Below are positions 35,046 to 44,123 of a stretch of 64,000 nt of DNA, one piece after another. A program made the position numbers and the translations under genes. The stretch spans positions 1 to 64,000 of the forward strand of contig JAYTUY010000012.1 in assembly GCA_043744275.1 (NCBI GenBank). The letters are read 5' to 3'. The notes beneath the pieces are model-generated. The model worked only from the letters and a program-made list of their open reading frames with translations, was not told the origin of the DNA and did no database searches. This DNA is from JAAFJT01 sp043744275 (GTDB lineage Bacteria; Bacteroidota; Bacteroidia; Chitinophagales; Saprospiraceae). Numbering within the stretch: position 1 is the stretch's first letter; each line of letters opens with the position of its first letter.

Positions 35046-36263
35046 ATGACTAAGAAGTCGTTACTTTTTCTTCTTTCTTTCTTCATATTTTTCACTTCTA
35101 TCAATGCTCAAGAGCACAACGAAGGCGATAAATCAGAACATACTGCTACGGAAGCAGTTGAAAAATATGACCCGACACCGAATATTATGAGCCATATTGC
35201 GAATACGCATGAGTTCCATTTGTTCGGACATTATTCTATTCCGTTGCCTTGCATCGTTTATGAAAAAGATGGCGGTGGTGTCAAAACCTTTATGTCGTCA
35301 GTTTTTGAACATGGTGAAAAATCATATGAAGGTTACATCAGTGATCATGGCGTGATGAAACGAGTGAAAGATTTGGCATTCCCGAAAGGTGAGTTGGATT
35401 TGGATGTGGTTCATGAGCATGAAGGAGAAAAGCATTTCGTAGAGCATGATTCTTTGGATAATGCATTCGTACAATATAAAGGTGTAAAATACGAAGTTGA
35501 AAAAGGCAGTGGCTTATTATCCGCTACTTCATTTTATGATTTCTCTATTACAAAAAATGTTTTTACGATGTTGATGTCAGGCTTTTTGCTTTTGTTTTTA
35601 TTTACATCAGCAGCCAATGCCTACAAGAAAAACCCTAATAAAGCACCTTCTGGCATTCAGAATCTACTTGAGCCTGTGGTTCAATTCATAACGGATGATG
35701 TGGCAAAGCCAATGATTGGTAAAAATTACTTCAAATATTTGCCTTATTTGTTGACCATTTTCTTTTTTATTCTGGCTAATAACTTGATTGGCTTGATTCC
35801 TTTTGCTCCCTTCGGCGCAAACGTTACTGGAAATATTGCTACGACGGGTGCATTAGCACTCATCGCATTTTTTGTTACCAATTTGAATGGAACAGTTGAC
35901 TATTGGAAGCATATTTTTTGGATGCCGAATGTGGCAGTACCGATGAAATTGTTCTTAGCACCCATTGAATTGATTGGCGTATTCACAAAGCCTATTTCAT
36001 TGATGATACGTCTTTTTGCTAATATTACAGCGGGACACATTATTATAGTAGCCTTAGTGAGCTTGATTTTCGTTTTCGGCAATGCAGGTCATAGCATGGG
36101 CGGTTCAGTCATGGGTACGCTGGTAGCCGTGCCTTTTACTTTGTTTTTGAGTGTTATCGAAGTGATTGTCGCATTTATTCAAGCGTTTATTTTCACGATT
36201 TTAACAGCCAGTTATATTGGGGCAGCTATCGAAGAACATCATCACGCAGAAGCTCATCATTAA
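35046..36263 (+). CDS. atpB: F1Fo ATP synthase subunit a
   Basis: Fo stator channel subunit carrying protons to the c-ring. Seen: signal-peptide-like N-terminus (MTKKSLLFLLSFFIFFTSIN), a periplasmic extension rich in His/Glu (about 20-160, normal in Bacteroidota), then five to six transmembrane helices with the essential Arg in SLMIRLFANITAGH and a C-terminal His-rich tail. The ATG at 35046 is used; a longer frame from 34965 would include the promoter. 405 residues. First gene of the atp operon. Confidence 0.95.
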   Translation: MTKKSLLFLLSFFIFFTSINAQEHNEGDKSEHTATEAVEKYDPTPNIMSHIANTHEFHLFGHYSIPLPCIVYEKDGGGVKTFMSSVFEHGEKSYEGYISDHGVMKRVKDLAFPKGELDLDVVHEHEGEKHFVEHDSLDNAFVQYKGVKYEVEKGSGLLSATSFYDFSITKNVFTMLMSGFLLLFLFTSAANAYKKNPNKAPSGIQNLLEPVVQFITDDVAKPMIGKNYFKYLPYLLTIFFFILANNLIGLIPFAPFGANVTGNIATTGALALIAFFVTNLNGTVDYWKHIFWMPNVAVPMKLFLAPIELIGVFTKPISLMIRLFANITAGHIIIVALVSLIFVFGNAGHSMGGSVMGTLVAVPFTLFLSVIEVIVAFIQAFIFTILTASYIGAAIEEHHHAEAHH

Positions 36264-36360
36264 TTTTTTTAGTGATATTCAGAGAAATGGCTATTCTTTT
36301 TAGAAGTCATTTTTCAATAAAATATTGAAAATCTTTTTTAATAAATTTAAATATTATAAC

Positions 36361-36561
36361 ATGTACACAGCAATTGGAGCAGGTTTGGCAGCTATCGGAG
36401 CCGGTATTGGTATCGGTTTGATTGGTAAAGGTGGTATGGAAGCCATCGCACGTCAACCAGAAGCGGTAAATGACATTCGTTCAAACATGCTTATCGTAGC
36501 AGCTTTCGTTGAAGCGGTAGCATTGTTTGCTTGCGTTATTGCAATTCTTAATTTGAAGTAA
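36361..36561 (+). CDS. atpE: ATP synthase subunit c
   Basis: Proteolipid forming the rotor ring. Seen: helix 1 with the GAGIGIGLIGKGG glycine repeat, polar loop RQPEA (31-35), and helix 2 with the ion-binding Glu51 in AAFVEAVALFA. The residues around Glu51 suggest H+ rather than Na+ (no obvious Gln/Ser/Thr ligand set). The ATG at 36361 gives 66 residues with MYTAIGAG as expected; the frame open from 36325 adds an unlikely basic extension. Followed by an intercistronic hairpin. Confidence 0.96.
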   Translation: MYTAIGAGLAAIGAGIGIGLIGKGGMEAIARQPEAVNDIRSNMLIVAAFVEAVALFACVIAILNLK

Positions 36562-36580
36562 TTAGCAAGCCGAAAAGACA

Positions 36581-36617
36581 GAGTCAGCGGCACAACGGTT
36601 GGTTGTTCTGCTGACTC
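36581..36617 (+). promoter_or_regulatory. Intercistronic mRNA hairpin between atpE and atpF
   Basis: GAGTCAGC (36581-36588) pairs with GCTGACTC (36610-36617); inside, ACAAC pairs with GTTGT. It is followed by AATTTTC, not a clean T-run, so it looks more like an mRNA stabiliser or weak attenuator than a full terminator. It sits where extra atpE message would meet the need for about ten c subunits per complex. Confidence 0.65.
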
Positions 36618-36686
36618 AATTTTCAACTTTGAGTTAAGATTTAAAATTAAAAATCTAAGAATAATAACAATTCAACGATATAAAAT

Positions 36687-37199
36687 ATGATTTTCCTCGT
36701 AGATTTTTCGCCAATCAAACCGGATTTCGGACTCTTTTTTTGGACGCTGATAATTTTCGGTATCTTCTTTTTTCTTTTGAGCAAATTCGCTTTCAAGCCA
36801 ATCGCTCAGGCATTAAAAGATCGTGAAAATGGCATTGCCGATGCACTTGGCTCTGCTGAAAAAGCCCGTTTAGAGGTTGCAAACATGAAAGCTGAAAATG
36901 AGCAAATCCTTGCACAAGCGCGTGAGGAGCGTATGAAAATGCTCAAAGAAGCGAAAGAGCAAGCGACTTCTATTGTGAATGAATCTAAAAATGTAGCGAA
37001 AGAAGAAGCTTCTAAGATCATTGTGAACGCCAAACAAGAGATTGAAAACATGAAATTGGCAGTTATCACGGATGTGAAAAACCAAGCTGGTACATTGGCT
37101 TTAGAGATTGCTGAAAAAGTGATTCGCAAAGAACTCAAAGGCAATCCAGAGCAAGTGGCTTTTGTAAACACATTGGTGAAAGAAATGAACCTTAATTAA
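36687..37199 (+). CDS. atpF: ATP synthase subunit b
   Basis: Peripheral stalk subunit. Seen: one N-terminal transmembrane helix (FFWTLIIFGIFFFLLSKFAF) after a short periplasmic segment, then a long Ala/Glu/Lys coiled coil with RENGIADALGSAEKAR and QAREERMKMLKEAKEQA. 170 residues, normal. It precedes atpH by 16 nt. No motif copy. Confidence 0.95.
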   Translation: MIFLVDFSPIKPDFGLFFWTLIIFGIFFFLLSKFAFKPIAQALKDRENGIADALGSAEKARLEVANMKAENEQILAQAREERMKMLKEAKEQATSIVNESKNVAKEEASKIIVNAKQEIENMKLAVITDVKNQAGTLALEIAEKVIRKELKGNPEQVAFVNTLVKEMNLN

Positions 37200-37215
37200 T
37201 TTTTAATTAATAAAA

Positions 37216-37788
37216 ATGTCAGTAAGTACAAGAGTAGCAGGGCGTTATGCCAAATCGTTGATAGACCTTGCCGTTGAGCGGGGCAATTTGCAATCTGTGG
37301 TAGGCGATATGGAAAGCCTCAACCAAGCGATGAAGAATCGGGATTTATATCTGATGCTGAAAAGCCCCATTATCAATGCAGATAAAAAGGAGAGCATCAT
37401 GAAAATTCTTTTCGGAGAAACTTTTGATGATGTGACGATGGCTTTCATCAAAATATGTATTAATAAAAATCGAGAAGATATTTTACCTGAAATAGCGGCT
37501 GATTTTTTAGCAGAATACAAAAAAATGCAAGGCATCACAACTATAAAAGTGACAACTGCAGCACCCCTCAGTAAAGAGACACTTGAAGACCTTCGAAATA
37601 AATTAATAGATAGTTCAATGACCGCTAAAAATGTAGAAATTGAAACAATCGTCAATCCAGATATTATTGGCGGTTATGTGATTGAGTTTGGCGATAAATT
37701 ATATGATGCGAGTGTTGCCCATAAATTGGAGTCATTGAAGAAGGAGTTTACGGGTAATATTTATGAATCTCAGATTGAGAAGAAGTAA
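37216..37788 (+). CDS. atpH: ATP synthase subunit delta
   Basis: F1 stalk connector. Seen: the N-terminal RVAGRYAKSLIDLAVERG, the middle LMLKSPIINADKKESIMK, and the C-terminal signature NPDIIGGYVIEFGDKLYDASV, all standard. 190 residues, slightly longer than E. coli. One motif copy (37563) encodes APLSK. A non-atp gene follows before atpA. Confidence 0.95.
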   Translation: MSVSTRVAGRYAKSLIDLAVERGNLQSVVGDMESLNQAMKNRDLYLMLKSPIINADKKESIMKILFGETFDDVTMAFIKICINKNREDILPEIAADFLAEYKKMQGITTIKVTTAAPLSKETLEDLRNKLIDSSMTAKNVEIETIVNPDIIGGYVIEFGDKLYDASVAHKLESLKKEFTGNIYESQIEKK

Positions 37789-37801
37789 ATTTATAATTAA
37801 T

Positions 37802-38262
37802 CCCTCAGTACAATAGTTGAAAATCAATATTTACATGAATAATTTTTTATTCTCAATATTATTTTCTGTCTTTCTTATTATCAGTTGTAAAAAAGACACT
37901 CCGACAACTTGTCTACAGACAACTACTACGGTGGGTTCAACAAATTATATCGAACAAGATACCTTAATTTATAAGGGAAAAGTAACAGTTGAAGTAGCAG
38001 ACTTGATAGTTAATAACTGTAAGTCTAATCAGAGTCAATTCAATTTTATAAATCTGACTGACAATTCAATTTATGTTAAGGTTTATAATGACACTACTTA
38101 TAAAGAACTTTTTACTGAAATTAATATTGGACCAAGAAAAAGTTCGCAAACTTGGTTAGGTCCAATGCAGAAAGGATCGAAAGTTTTAGTTCCATTGATA
38201 AAGGTGAAATATAGATAACACCTTCAGTACAAAGCATTGAAAATCAATATTTTAGATAAATA
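37802..38262. repeat. Direct repeats flanking a lipoprotein cassette
   Basis: CCCTCAGTACAATAGTTGAAAATCAATATTTA (from 37802) and CCTTCAGTACAAAGCATTGA followed by AAATCAATATTTTA (from 38221) are near-identical and bracket the lipoprotein gene, consistent with a cassette inserted by duplication. The front of each is a degraded dispersed-motif copy. Confidence 0.75.
37835..38218 (+). CDS. Small lipoprotein inserted in the atp operon
   Basis: 127 residues. Lipobox FLIISC, then KKDTPTTC and a beta-rich region (NYIEQDTLIYKGKVTVEVAD, NSIYVKVYNDTTYKELF) resembling no family I know. Not an ATP synthase subunit. The ATG at 37835 starts the signal peptide; a TTG at 37817 lies in the repeat. Flanked by direct repeats of about 32 bp. 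Its place between atpH and atpA is unusual, and it would be transcribed with them. Base composition is more AT-rich than atp genes. Confidence 0.7.
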   Translation: MNNFLFSILFSVFLIISCKKDTPTTCLQTTTTVGSTNYIEQDTLIYKGKVTVEVADLIVNNCKSNQSQFNFINLTDNSIYVKVYNDTTYKELFTEINIGPRKSSQTWLGPMQKGSKVLVPLIKVKYR

Positions 38263-38295
38263 GATAAATTTTAAAATCAATAAAATAATATAAAA

Positions 38296-39879
38296 ATGGT
38301 TGACGTAAGACCGGAAGAAATATCAGCAATTCTCAAACAACAATTGAGTGGTTTCTCCTCAGCAACCGAGCTTGAGCAAGTAGGTACTGTATTGCAAGTG
38401 GGTGATGGTATCGCTCGCATCTATGGATTGAACAATGTTCAAGCAGGTGAATTAGTAGAATTTGAAAATGGTACTCAAGCCATTGCGTTGAACCTTGAAG
38501 AAGACAACGTCGGTGTGGTACTGCTCGGTGCTGGCGATGGCATTCGGGAGGGTTCAATAGCTCGTCGGACTGCTCGTATTGCATCTATTCAAGTTGGCGA
38601 AGGCTTGATTGGTCGTGTTGTGAACACATTGGGTTTGCCTATTGATGGTAAAGGTCCGATTACGGGTGTGCGTTATGAGATGCCTTTGGAGCGTAAAGCA
38701 CCTGGTGTTCTTTTCCGCCAACCAGTCAACGAGCCGCTTCAAACGGGTATCAAAGCGATTGATGCGATGATTCCGATTGGTCGTGGTCAACGCGAGTTGA
38801 TTATCGGTGACCGCCAAACGGGTAAAACTGCTATTGCGTTGGATACGATTATCAATCAAAAAGAATTTTATGATCGGGGCGAACCAGTTTTTTGTATCTA
38901 TGTAGCTTCAGGTCAAAAATCTTCTACGGTAGCTCAAGTTGCGCGTATTTTGGAAGAAAATGGTGCGATGCCATATACAGTTATCGTTTCAGCTTCAGCT
39001 GCTGAACCCGCTCCGATGCAATTTTATGCGCCGTTTGCAGGTGCTGCCATTGGTGAATTTTTCCGTGATACAGGTCGTCCAGCTTTGATTATTTATGATG
39101 ATTTGTCGAAACAAGCGGTGGCTTATCGTGAAGTTTCTTTGTTGCTCCGTCGTCCTCCAGGACGTGAGGCATATCCAGGTGATGTATTTTATTTGCACTC
39201 ACGCTTGCTTGAGCGTGCTGCGAAAGTGATTAATAATGATGAATTGGCTAACCAAATGAACGATTTACCTAAATCTCTGAAAGATGCAGGTATCGTGAAA
39301 GGTGGTGGTTCATTGACAGCTCTTCCGATTATCGAAACACAAGCGGGTGACGTTTCGGCGTATATCCCAACGAACGTGATTTCGATTACGGATGGTCAAA
39401 TTTTCTTGGAATCAGGTCTTTTCAACGCAGGTGTTCGCCCAGCTATCAACGTGGGTATTTCGGTATCACGCGTGGGTGGTAATGCTCAGATTAAATCCAT
39501 GAAAAAAGTGTCAGGTACTTTGAAACTTGATCAAGCGCAATATCGCGAGTTGGAAGCCTTCTCAAAATTTGGTTCTGACCTCGATGCAGCGACCAAAGCG
39601 GTTTTGGACAAAGGTGCGCGCAATGTGGAGTTGTTGAAGCAACCTCAGTATGCACCTGTATCTGTTGAAAAACAAGTAGCGGCTATGTATGCAGGTTCAA
39701 ACAATTTGTTGAGTTTATTGCCTTTGAATAAAGTTCGTGCTTTTGAAGAGTCTTTCTATTTGGCTCTTGAAACACGCCATAAAGACATCCTTGAAAATTT
39801 CCGTAAAGGTAAGTTGGAGAATGCTGATTTGGCAACGGTGAAAGCATTGGCGGCTGAGGTGGTTTCTCAGGTTAAGTAA
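38296..39879 (+). CDS. atpA: ATP synthase subunit alpha
   Basis: Non-catalytic nucleotide-binding F1 subunit. Seen: the N-terminal VRPEEISAILKQQL, Walker A GDRQTGKTAIALDTI, Walker B ALIIYDDLSKQAVAYRE, the ISVSRVGGNAQIKSMKK arginine-finger region, and the C-terminal helical domain. 527 residues, normal. No exact motif copy, only CCTCAGTA at 39643. Confidence 0.97.
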   Translation: MVDVRPEEISAILKQQLSGFSSATELEQVGTVLQVGDGIARIYGLNNVQAGELVEFENGTQAIALNLEEDNVGVVLLGAGDGIREGSIARRTARIASIQVGEGLIGRVVNTLGLPIDGKGPITGVRYEMPLERKAPGVLFRQPVNEPLQTGIKAIDAMIPIGRGQRELIIGDRQTGKTAIALDTIINQKEFYDRGEPVFCIYVASGQKSSTVAQVARILEENGAMPYTVIVSASAAEPAPMQFYAPFAGAAIGEFFRDTGRPALIIYDDLSKQAVAYREVSLLLRRPPGREAYPGDVFYLHSRLLERAAKVINNDELANQMNDLPKSLKDAGIVKGGGSLTALPIIETQAGDVSAYIPTNVISITDGQIFLESGLFNAGVRPAINVGISVSRVGGNAQIKSMKKVSGTLKLDQAQYRELEAFSKFGSDLDAATKAVLDKGARNVELLKQPQYAPVSVEKQVAAMYAGSNNLLSLLPLNKVRAFEESFYLALETRHKDILENFRKGKLENADLATVKALAAEVVSQVK

Positions 39880-39906
39880 TTGATAATCAATAAGTTGTGA
39901 GATAAA

Positions 39907-40800
39907 ATGGCAAGTTTAAAAGAAGTCCGTATCCGAATTGCGTCGGTTATTTCTACGCAGCAGATTACAAAAGCGATGAAGATGGTATCGGCGGCGAAAC
40001 TCCGCAGAGCGCAAACGGCTATCGTGCAGATGCGCCCTTACGCTGATAAACTCAACGAAATGTTGATTAATATCCTATCAAATTTAGACGGTGATAGCAG
40101 CACGTCGTTTGGTGTAGAGCGTGAAATTGAGAACGCTTGTATGGTAGTAGTGACCTCTAATCGTGGTTTGGCGGGAGCATTTAATACAAATGTTATCAAA
40201 GCAGCCGTAGCAACTATCAATGAAAAATATGCTAAACAGCGCGATAATGGTAAGTTGACAATCATCTGTATCGGCAAAAAAGGGGCTGATTATTTCCGTC
40301 GCCGCTATACAAATTGTACAGTTATTACGGATTATGTAGATACTTTCAGCGATTTGAGTTTTGACAATGTGAAATTAGTGGCTCAACAAATCATGGATGG
40401 TTTTGAAGCGAAAAAGTACGACCATGTATCGGTGGCGTATAGCCGTTTTAAAAATGCAGCCATGCAGTTTGCTGAATCAGTACAATTTTTACCTGTTCAA
40501 AAATTGGAGATGGTGAAAGGTGAGCCGAAAAAGAAAAGAGCGGATTACATTTTTGAACCCGATCAAGAAACTTTGCTTCAAGAACTTGTGCCGAGTATTT
40601 TACAGACGAGTTTCTATAAATTTTTACTCGATACACATGCTTCTGAGCATGGTGCGCGGATGACTTCAATGGATAAAGCGACTGAAAACGCCAATGAAAT
40701 TTTGAAAACGCTCCGTATCAATTATAACAAAGCCCGTCAAGAATCAATTACTAAAGAATTGTCAGAAATTGTAGGCGGTGCCGCAGCATTGGAAAGTTAA
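39907..40800 (+). CDS. atpG: ATP synthase subunit gamma
   Basis: Central rotor shaft. Seen: the N-terminal helix MASLKEVRIRIASVISTQQITKAM in two parts, the TSNRGLAGAFN strand, and the C-terminal MDKATENANEILKTLRINYNKARQ segment with terminal SEIVGGAAALE. 297 residues. Last gene of the operon; atpD and atpC are not here, as in many Bacteroidota where they form a separate locus. A GTTGATAATCAATAA-like element lies in the 27-nt spacer before it. Confidence 0.97.
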   Translation: MASLKEVRIRIASVISTQQITKAMKMVSAAKLRRAQTAIVQMRPYADKLNEMLINILSNLDGDSSTSFGVEREIENACMVVVTSNRGLAGAFNTNVIKAAVATINEKYAKQRDNGKLTIICIGKKGADYFRRRYTNCTVITDYVDTFSDLSFDNVKLVAQQIMDGFEAKKYDHVSVAYSRFKNAAMQFAESVQFLPVQKLEMVKGEPKKKRADYIFEPDQETLLQELVPSILQTSFYKFLLDTHASEHGARMTSMDKATENANEILKTLRINYNKARQESITKELSEIVGGAAALES

Positions 40801-40828
40801 TTTAAATGAAATAAATTGTTTTAAAATA

Positions 40829-40866
40829 TACGCCTTGCTCGACTTATTGAGCAAGGCGTTTTTTGT
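40829..40866 (+). terminator. ATP synthase operon terminator
   Basis: Stem ACGCCTTGCTC / GAGCAAGGCGT with a short loop, then TTTTTTG. Confidence 0.95.
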
Positions 40867-40947
40867 ATTTATTTTCACTAAAAGAAAGACCTTAAGTAAT
40901 AAAATACTGAGGGGGTATGATTAGATAAGGTATTGATTATCAATTAG

Positions 40948-42453
40948 TTACAAACTTAATCCCAATATTTTTGAAGTCCTCTTACGCGTATGCTCGCAAA
41001 GTTCTGAATCATTGGCTAAGTGCAAACCATAAGAAGGGATGAGTTCAGCCAACTCTTTTTTCCAAGCCGCTGAACCCATCAATTCAGGAAAACATTTTTT
41101 CAACACATCAATCATAATAGAAACAGAAGTGGATGCTCCTGGTGAAGCCCCTAAAAGTGTTGCCAAAGAGCCATCTTCAGCATAAACCACCTCAGTGCCA
41201 AACTCCAAAACGCCCCCTTCTTCCTTATCTTTTTTAATCACTTGCACCCGTTGACCTGCTTGTTGCAATGCCCAGTCATGTATATGTGCTAAAGGAAAAT
41301 ACTCCAATAAGGCTGCCATTCTGTCTTCGGGCGATTGGGTGACTTGGTCAATCAAATATTTAGTCAAGGGTATATTTCTAACTCCAGCTGAAACCAACGG
41401 TATAATATTGCCCCATTTAACAGACAGTGGTAAATCCAAATAAGAGCCATGCTTCAAAAATTTGGTAGAAAATCCTGCAAAAGGACCAAATAATAAGGCT
41501 TTTTGACCATCAATCAAGCGCGTATCTAAATGCGGTACAGACATAGGCGGCGAACCGACCTTGGCTTTGCCATATACTTTTGCTTCGTGTTTCTCAATAA
41601 TTTCAGGTTTATTACAAACCAACCATTGACCACTGATAGGGAATCCACCGTAGCCACGACCTTCGGGAATACCCGATTTTTCGAGCAAGGGCAATGAACC
41701 GCCGCCAGCTCCGATGAAGACAAAACTTGACGTATATTCTGTTTCGTCTCCTGTATCCAAATCTTTCACGGTGAGTTGCCAAAGCTCATTGTCTATTCTT
41801 TCAATATTTTCTACTTCATTGTGCAATTGCAATCCCACCTTTTTATCTTGCTGCAAATAATCAATCATGATGCGAGAGAGTGTTCCGAAATTGACATCAG
41901 TGCCTATATCCATCCGAGTGGCAGCTATTTTTTGAGTGGCATCCCGCCCTTCCATGACCAACGGCATCCAATTAGCAATTTCTGAAGGGTTTTCAGAAAA
42001 TTGCATACCCTTGAATAAGGGGTGCTGGCTCATAGCACAATATCTTTTCCTTAAAAAATGGCTATCTTCTTCTCCCCAAACAAAGCTGATATGAGGTGTG
42101 TGGTGAATAATATCCGCAGGGTTTTCAATAATCCCTTGCTTGACCAATGTTGCCCAAAATTCTTTAGAGACTTCAAATGATTCAGCAATTTTAATGGCTT
42201 TGTCAATATTAATAGTGCCATCAGTATTTTCAGGCGTATAATTGAGTTCGCAAAAAGCAGAATGTCCTGTACCAGCATTGTTCCACGCTTCTGAGGATTC
42301 CATCGCGACTTTGTCCATGCGCTCAAAAATTTTGATTGTCCATTGAGGTTCTAATTTTTTTAAAAAAACACCTAATGTCGCGCTCATAATGCCTGAACCA
42401 ATCAATATGACATCACAGTGATTTTGTTTATTAATTTTTTTCATAAAAAACAC
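40948..42453 (-). CDS. mqo: Malate:quinone oxidoreductase
   Basis: Peripheral membrane FAD enzyme oxidising malate to oxaloacetate and reducing quinone in the TCA cycle. Seen: the FAD motif DVILIGSGIMSATLG, WNNAGTGHSAFCELNY, VFIGAGGGSLPLLEKSG, and the C-terminal GASPGASTSVSIMIDVL. 501 residues, typical. ATG 42453 or 42444 are both possible. A motif copy lies just beyond its stop (40905). An isolated gene, convergent with the atp operon. Confidence 0.95.
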   Translation of the reverse strand: MFFMKKINKQNHCDVILIGSGIMSATLGVFLKKLEPQWTIKIFERMDKVAMESSEAWNNAGTGHSAFCELNYTPENTDGTINIDKAIKIAESFEVSKEFWATLVKQGIIENPADIIHHTPHISFVWGEEDSHFLRKRYCAMSQHPLFKGMQFSENPSEIANWMPLVMEGRDATQKIAATRMDIGTDVNFGTLSRIMIDYLQQDKKVGLQLHNEVENIERIDNELWQLTVKDLDTGDETEYTSSFVFIGAGGGSLPLLEKSGIPEGRGYGGFPISGQWLVCNKPEIIEKHEAKVYGKAKVGSPPMSVPHLDTRLIDGQKALLFGPFAGFSTKFLKHGSYLDLPLSVKWGNIIPLVSAGVRNIPLTKYLIDQVTQSPEDRMAALLEYFPLAHIHDWALQQAGQRVQVIKKDKEEGGVLEFGTEVVYAEDGSLATLLGASPGASTSVSIMIDVLKKCFPELMGSAAWKKELAELIPSYGLHLANDSELCEHTRKRTSKILGLSL

Positions 42454-42588
42454 TTGAATTTTAAAGGAAATGTGATAGGGTAATAAAGATAATGAAGGAA
42501 CAAAAAATTGATGCTTAGGTTTAGAGATTTAATAGAAGAAAAGTACTGATTTTTATAAAAAATACTGAGGGGTATCTTCACAGTTTTC

Positions 42589-42596
42589 TATATTTG
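42589..42596 (+). promoter_or_regulatory. -7 box TATATTTG before the VOC remnant
   Basis: TAnnTTTG match 40 nt before the VOC start codon and 15 nt after a motif copy. It shows that the broken gene once had its own promoter. Confidence 0.5.
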
Positions 42597-42635
42597 CTCA
42601 GTTTCAATAGTTTATAAATGTATTAAATAAAAAAT

Positions 42636-42846
42636 ATGAATTTCAAAATTAACCATATTCAGCACATCGGCATCCCTGTTACTGATTTGAAAAAATCAGA
42701 AGAATTTTATGAAAAACTTGGATTCGAGAATGTTATGACCTCTTCTTTTGAGTATAATGGCGACAAAGGCAATGTGTCGATGATACAAAAACGTTGCGGT
42801 CACTATTGAAATTTATCAGTTCAGTGCAATAAAAAACTCTCAATAA
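42636..42846 (+). pseudogene. Truncated, frameshifted VOC/glyoxalase-like gene
   Basis: Reads MNFKINHIQHIGIPVTDL with KSEEFYEKLGFENV, the first half of a vicinal-oxygen-chelate protein with metal-ligand His near the N-terminus, then stops at 42809 after 57 residues. Shifting frame near 42793 restores VAVTIEIYQF, the expected next strand, which itself ends at 42846. Family members are about 120-130 residues, so the second half is missing. The NERD gene begins 115 nt later, so insertion of accessory DNA probably removed the rest. Confidence 0.75.
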
Positions 42847-42961
42847 AATCAATGAAACAAAATAAATCAAGAAATTAAAAATTCATTGATTAACAAATTC
42901 TTAATTTGTGACGAATTATTGACAATACAAAAATCTAATTACTATACGTTTACATATACAA

Positions 42962-44044
42962 ATGTGCAAAATTTATAATTCAATAGGCTCTTTAACGACT
43001 ATAAAAGCTCATTTAGATAGGAGTGATATTCGTGATTTCAAGTCTCTTAAAGAAGTATTAGACTTTCAGAAATCATACTTTATACATAAACAACGAATCA
43101 TTACTGAACATGAAAATTTAATTGAGCAGGAAAAAAACATACTTCAATTAGACATACAACAGTTAGAGATAAAGATAGAAACCCAAAAGCTGCAAGTTGA
43201 GACAGAACTAGGTAATGAAATAGACAAGCTAAGACATCAGTTTAATTCTTACTCAACAAATTTTTTTCATCAATTTATTTATTGGTTAAAACACTTGTAT
43301 TATAAGAAAAAAATTCATGACAAAGAAACCAATTTTAATTCTGAAGTAGAAAAAGGAATCAAAGAATTAACTGACCTGTGCGAGGAAAAAAAGTATCGTT
43401 ATCAATATATTCTCTCGAATTTTGATGATGCAGTAGTACAGAGTTATTACCAAGTAGTAACAGAACTTGAAAGAAAAAAAACAATAATAGATGGACTAAA
43501 TTCTTTTATATATGGAGCATTAGGCGAACAAAAAGTTGTTAAAAGATTAGAAAGTCTTTCAGACGATTATTTTCTTGTTAATGACTTTTCAATCTCTTTT
43601 TCTTCTCCAATTTACAACAGGCAAGATAATGACTACATAAAATCTATTCAAATAGACCACGTTCTAATTACACCATCTGGGATTTTCCTTATCGAAACAA
43701 AAAATTGGAGTGAAGACTCATTAGAGAATTTAAGTTTACGTTCACCAGTACAACAGATTAAGCGTACAAGTTTTGCATTTTTTAAATTGTTAAACAACGA
43801 AAGACTTAACTATTTTCTGCACCTTGATGGACATCATTGGGGTGACAAAAAAATACCAGTTAGAAATCTTATTGTTTTTACAAATACAAAACCAAGAGAA
43901 GAGTTTCAATTCGTTAAAATATTGACACTGAACGAACTTATTCTATATGTTCAATATTTCAATTCTATTTTTACAAATATTGAGACACAAAGAATAGCCG
44001 ACTATCTTATAAAGATTAATGACGAGAAAATTCTCTATCTATAA
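42962..44044 (+). CDS. NERD-domain protein with coiled coil
   Basis: Nuclease-related-domain protein of unknown role. Seen: long coiled coil (about 40-95 and 120-175) with an aromatic stretch FFHQFIYWLKHLYY between (101-114), then NERD from 183: GALGEQKVVKRL, IDHVLITPSGIFLIETKNW. Asp232, Glu245 and Lys247 fit the PD-(D/E)xK-like catalytic set. 360 residues. Its codon use and AT content differ from neighbours, it has no dispersed-motif copy, and it follows a broken gene, all pointing to recent arrival. NERD proteins are often found in accessory and defence loci, but function here is untested. Confidence 0.8.
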   Translation: MCKIYNSIGSLTTIKAHLDRSDIRDFKSLKEVLDFQKSYFIHKQRIITEHENLIEQEKNILQLDIQQLEIKIETQKLQVETELGNEIDKLRHQFNSYSTNFFHQFIYWLKHLYYKKKIHDKETNFNSEVEKGIKELTDLCEEKKYRYQYILSNFDDAVVQSYYQVVTELERKKTIIDGLNSFIYGALGEQKVVKRLESLSDDYFLVNDFSISFSSPIYNRQDNDYIKSIQIDHVLITPSGIFLIETKNWSEDSLENLSLRSPVQQIKRTSFAFFKLLNNERLNYFLHLDGHHWGDKKIPVRNLIVFTNTKPREEFQFVKILTLNELILYVQYFNSIFTNIETQRIADYLIKINDEKILYL

Positions 44045-44045
44045 A

Positions 44046-44118
44046 CAGAACCTGATAGATTTTTACTGAGGGGTATTATTACGACCTAAAAACTGCTAAA
44101 ACCATCGTTTTGAAATGA
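44046..44118 (+). pseudogene. Possible 3' remnant of a lost gene
   Basis: After the NERD stop one frame reads FTEGYYYDLKTAKTIVLK and then stops at 44118, with in-frame stops before it. It looks like the tail of a gene cut by the event that brought in the NERD gene. The TEG comes from a motif copy (44064). It is too short to assign. Confidence 0.25.
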
Positions 44119-44123
44119 AAATT

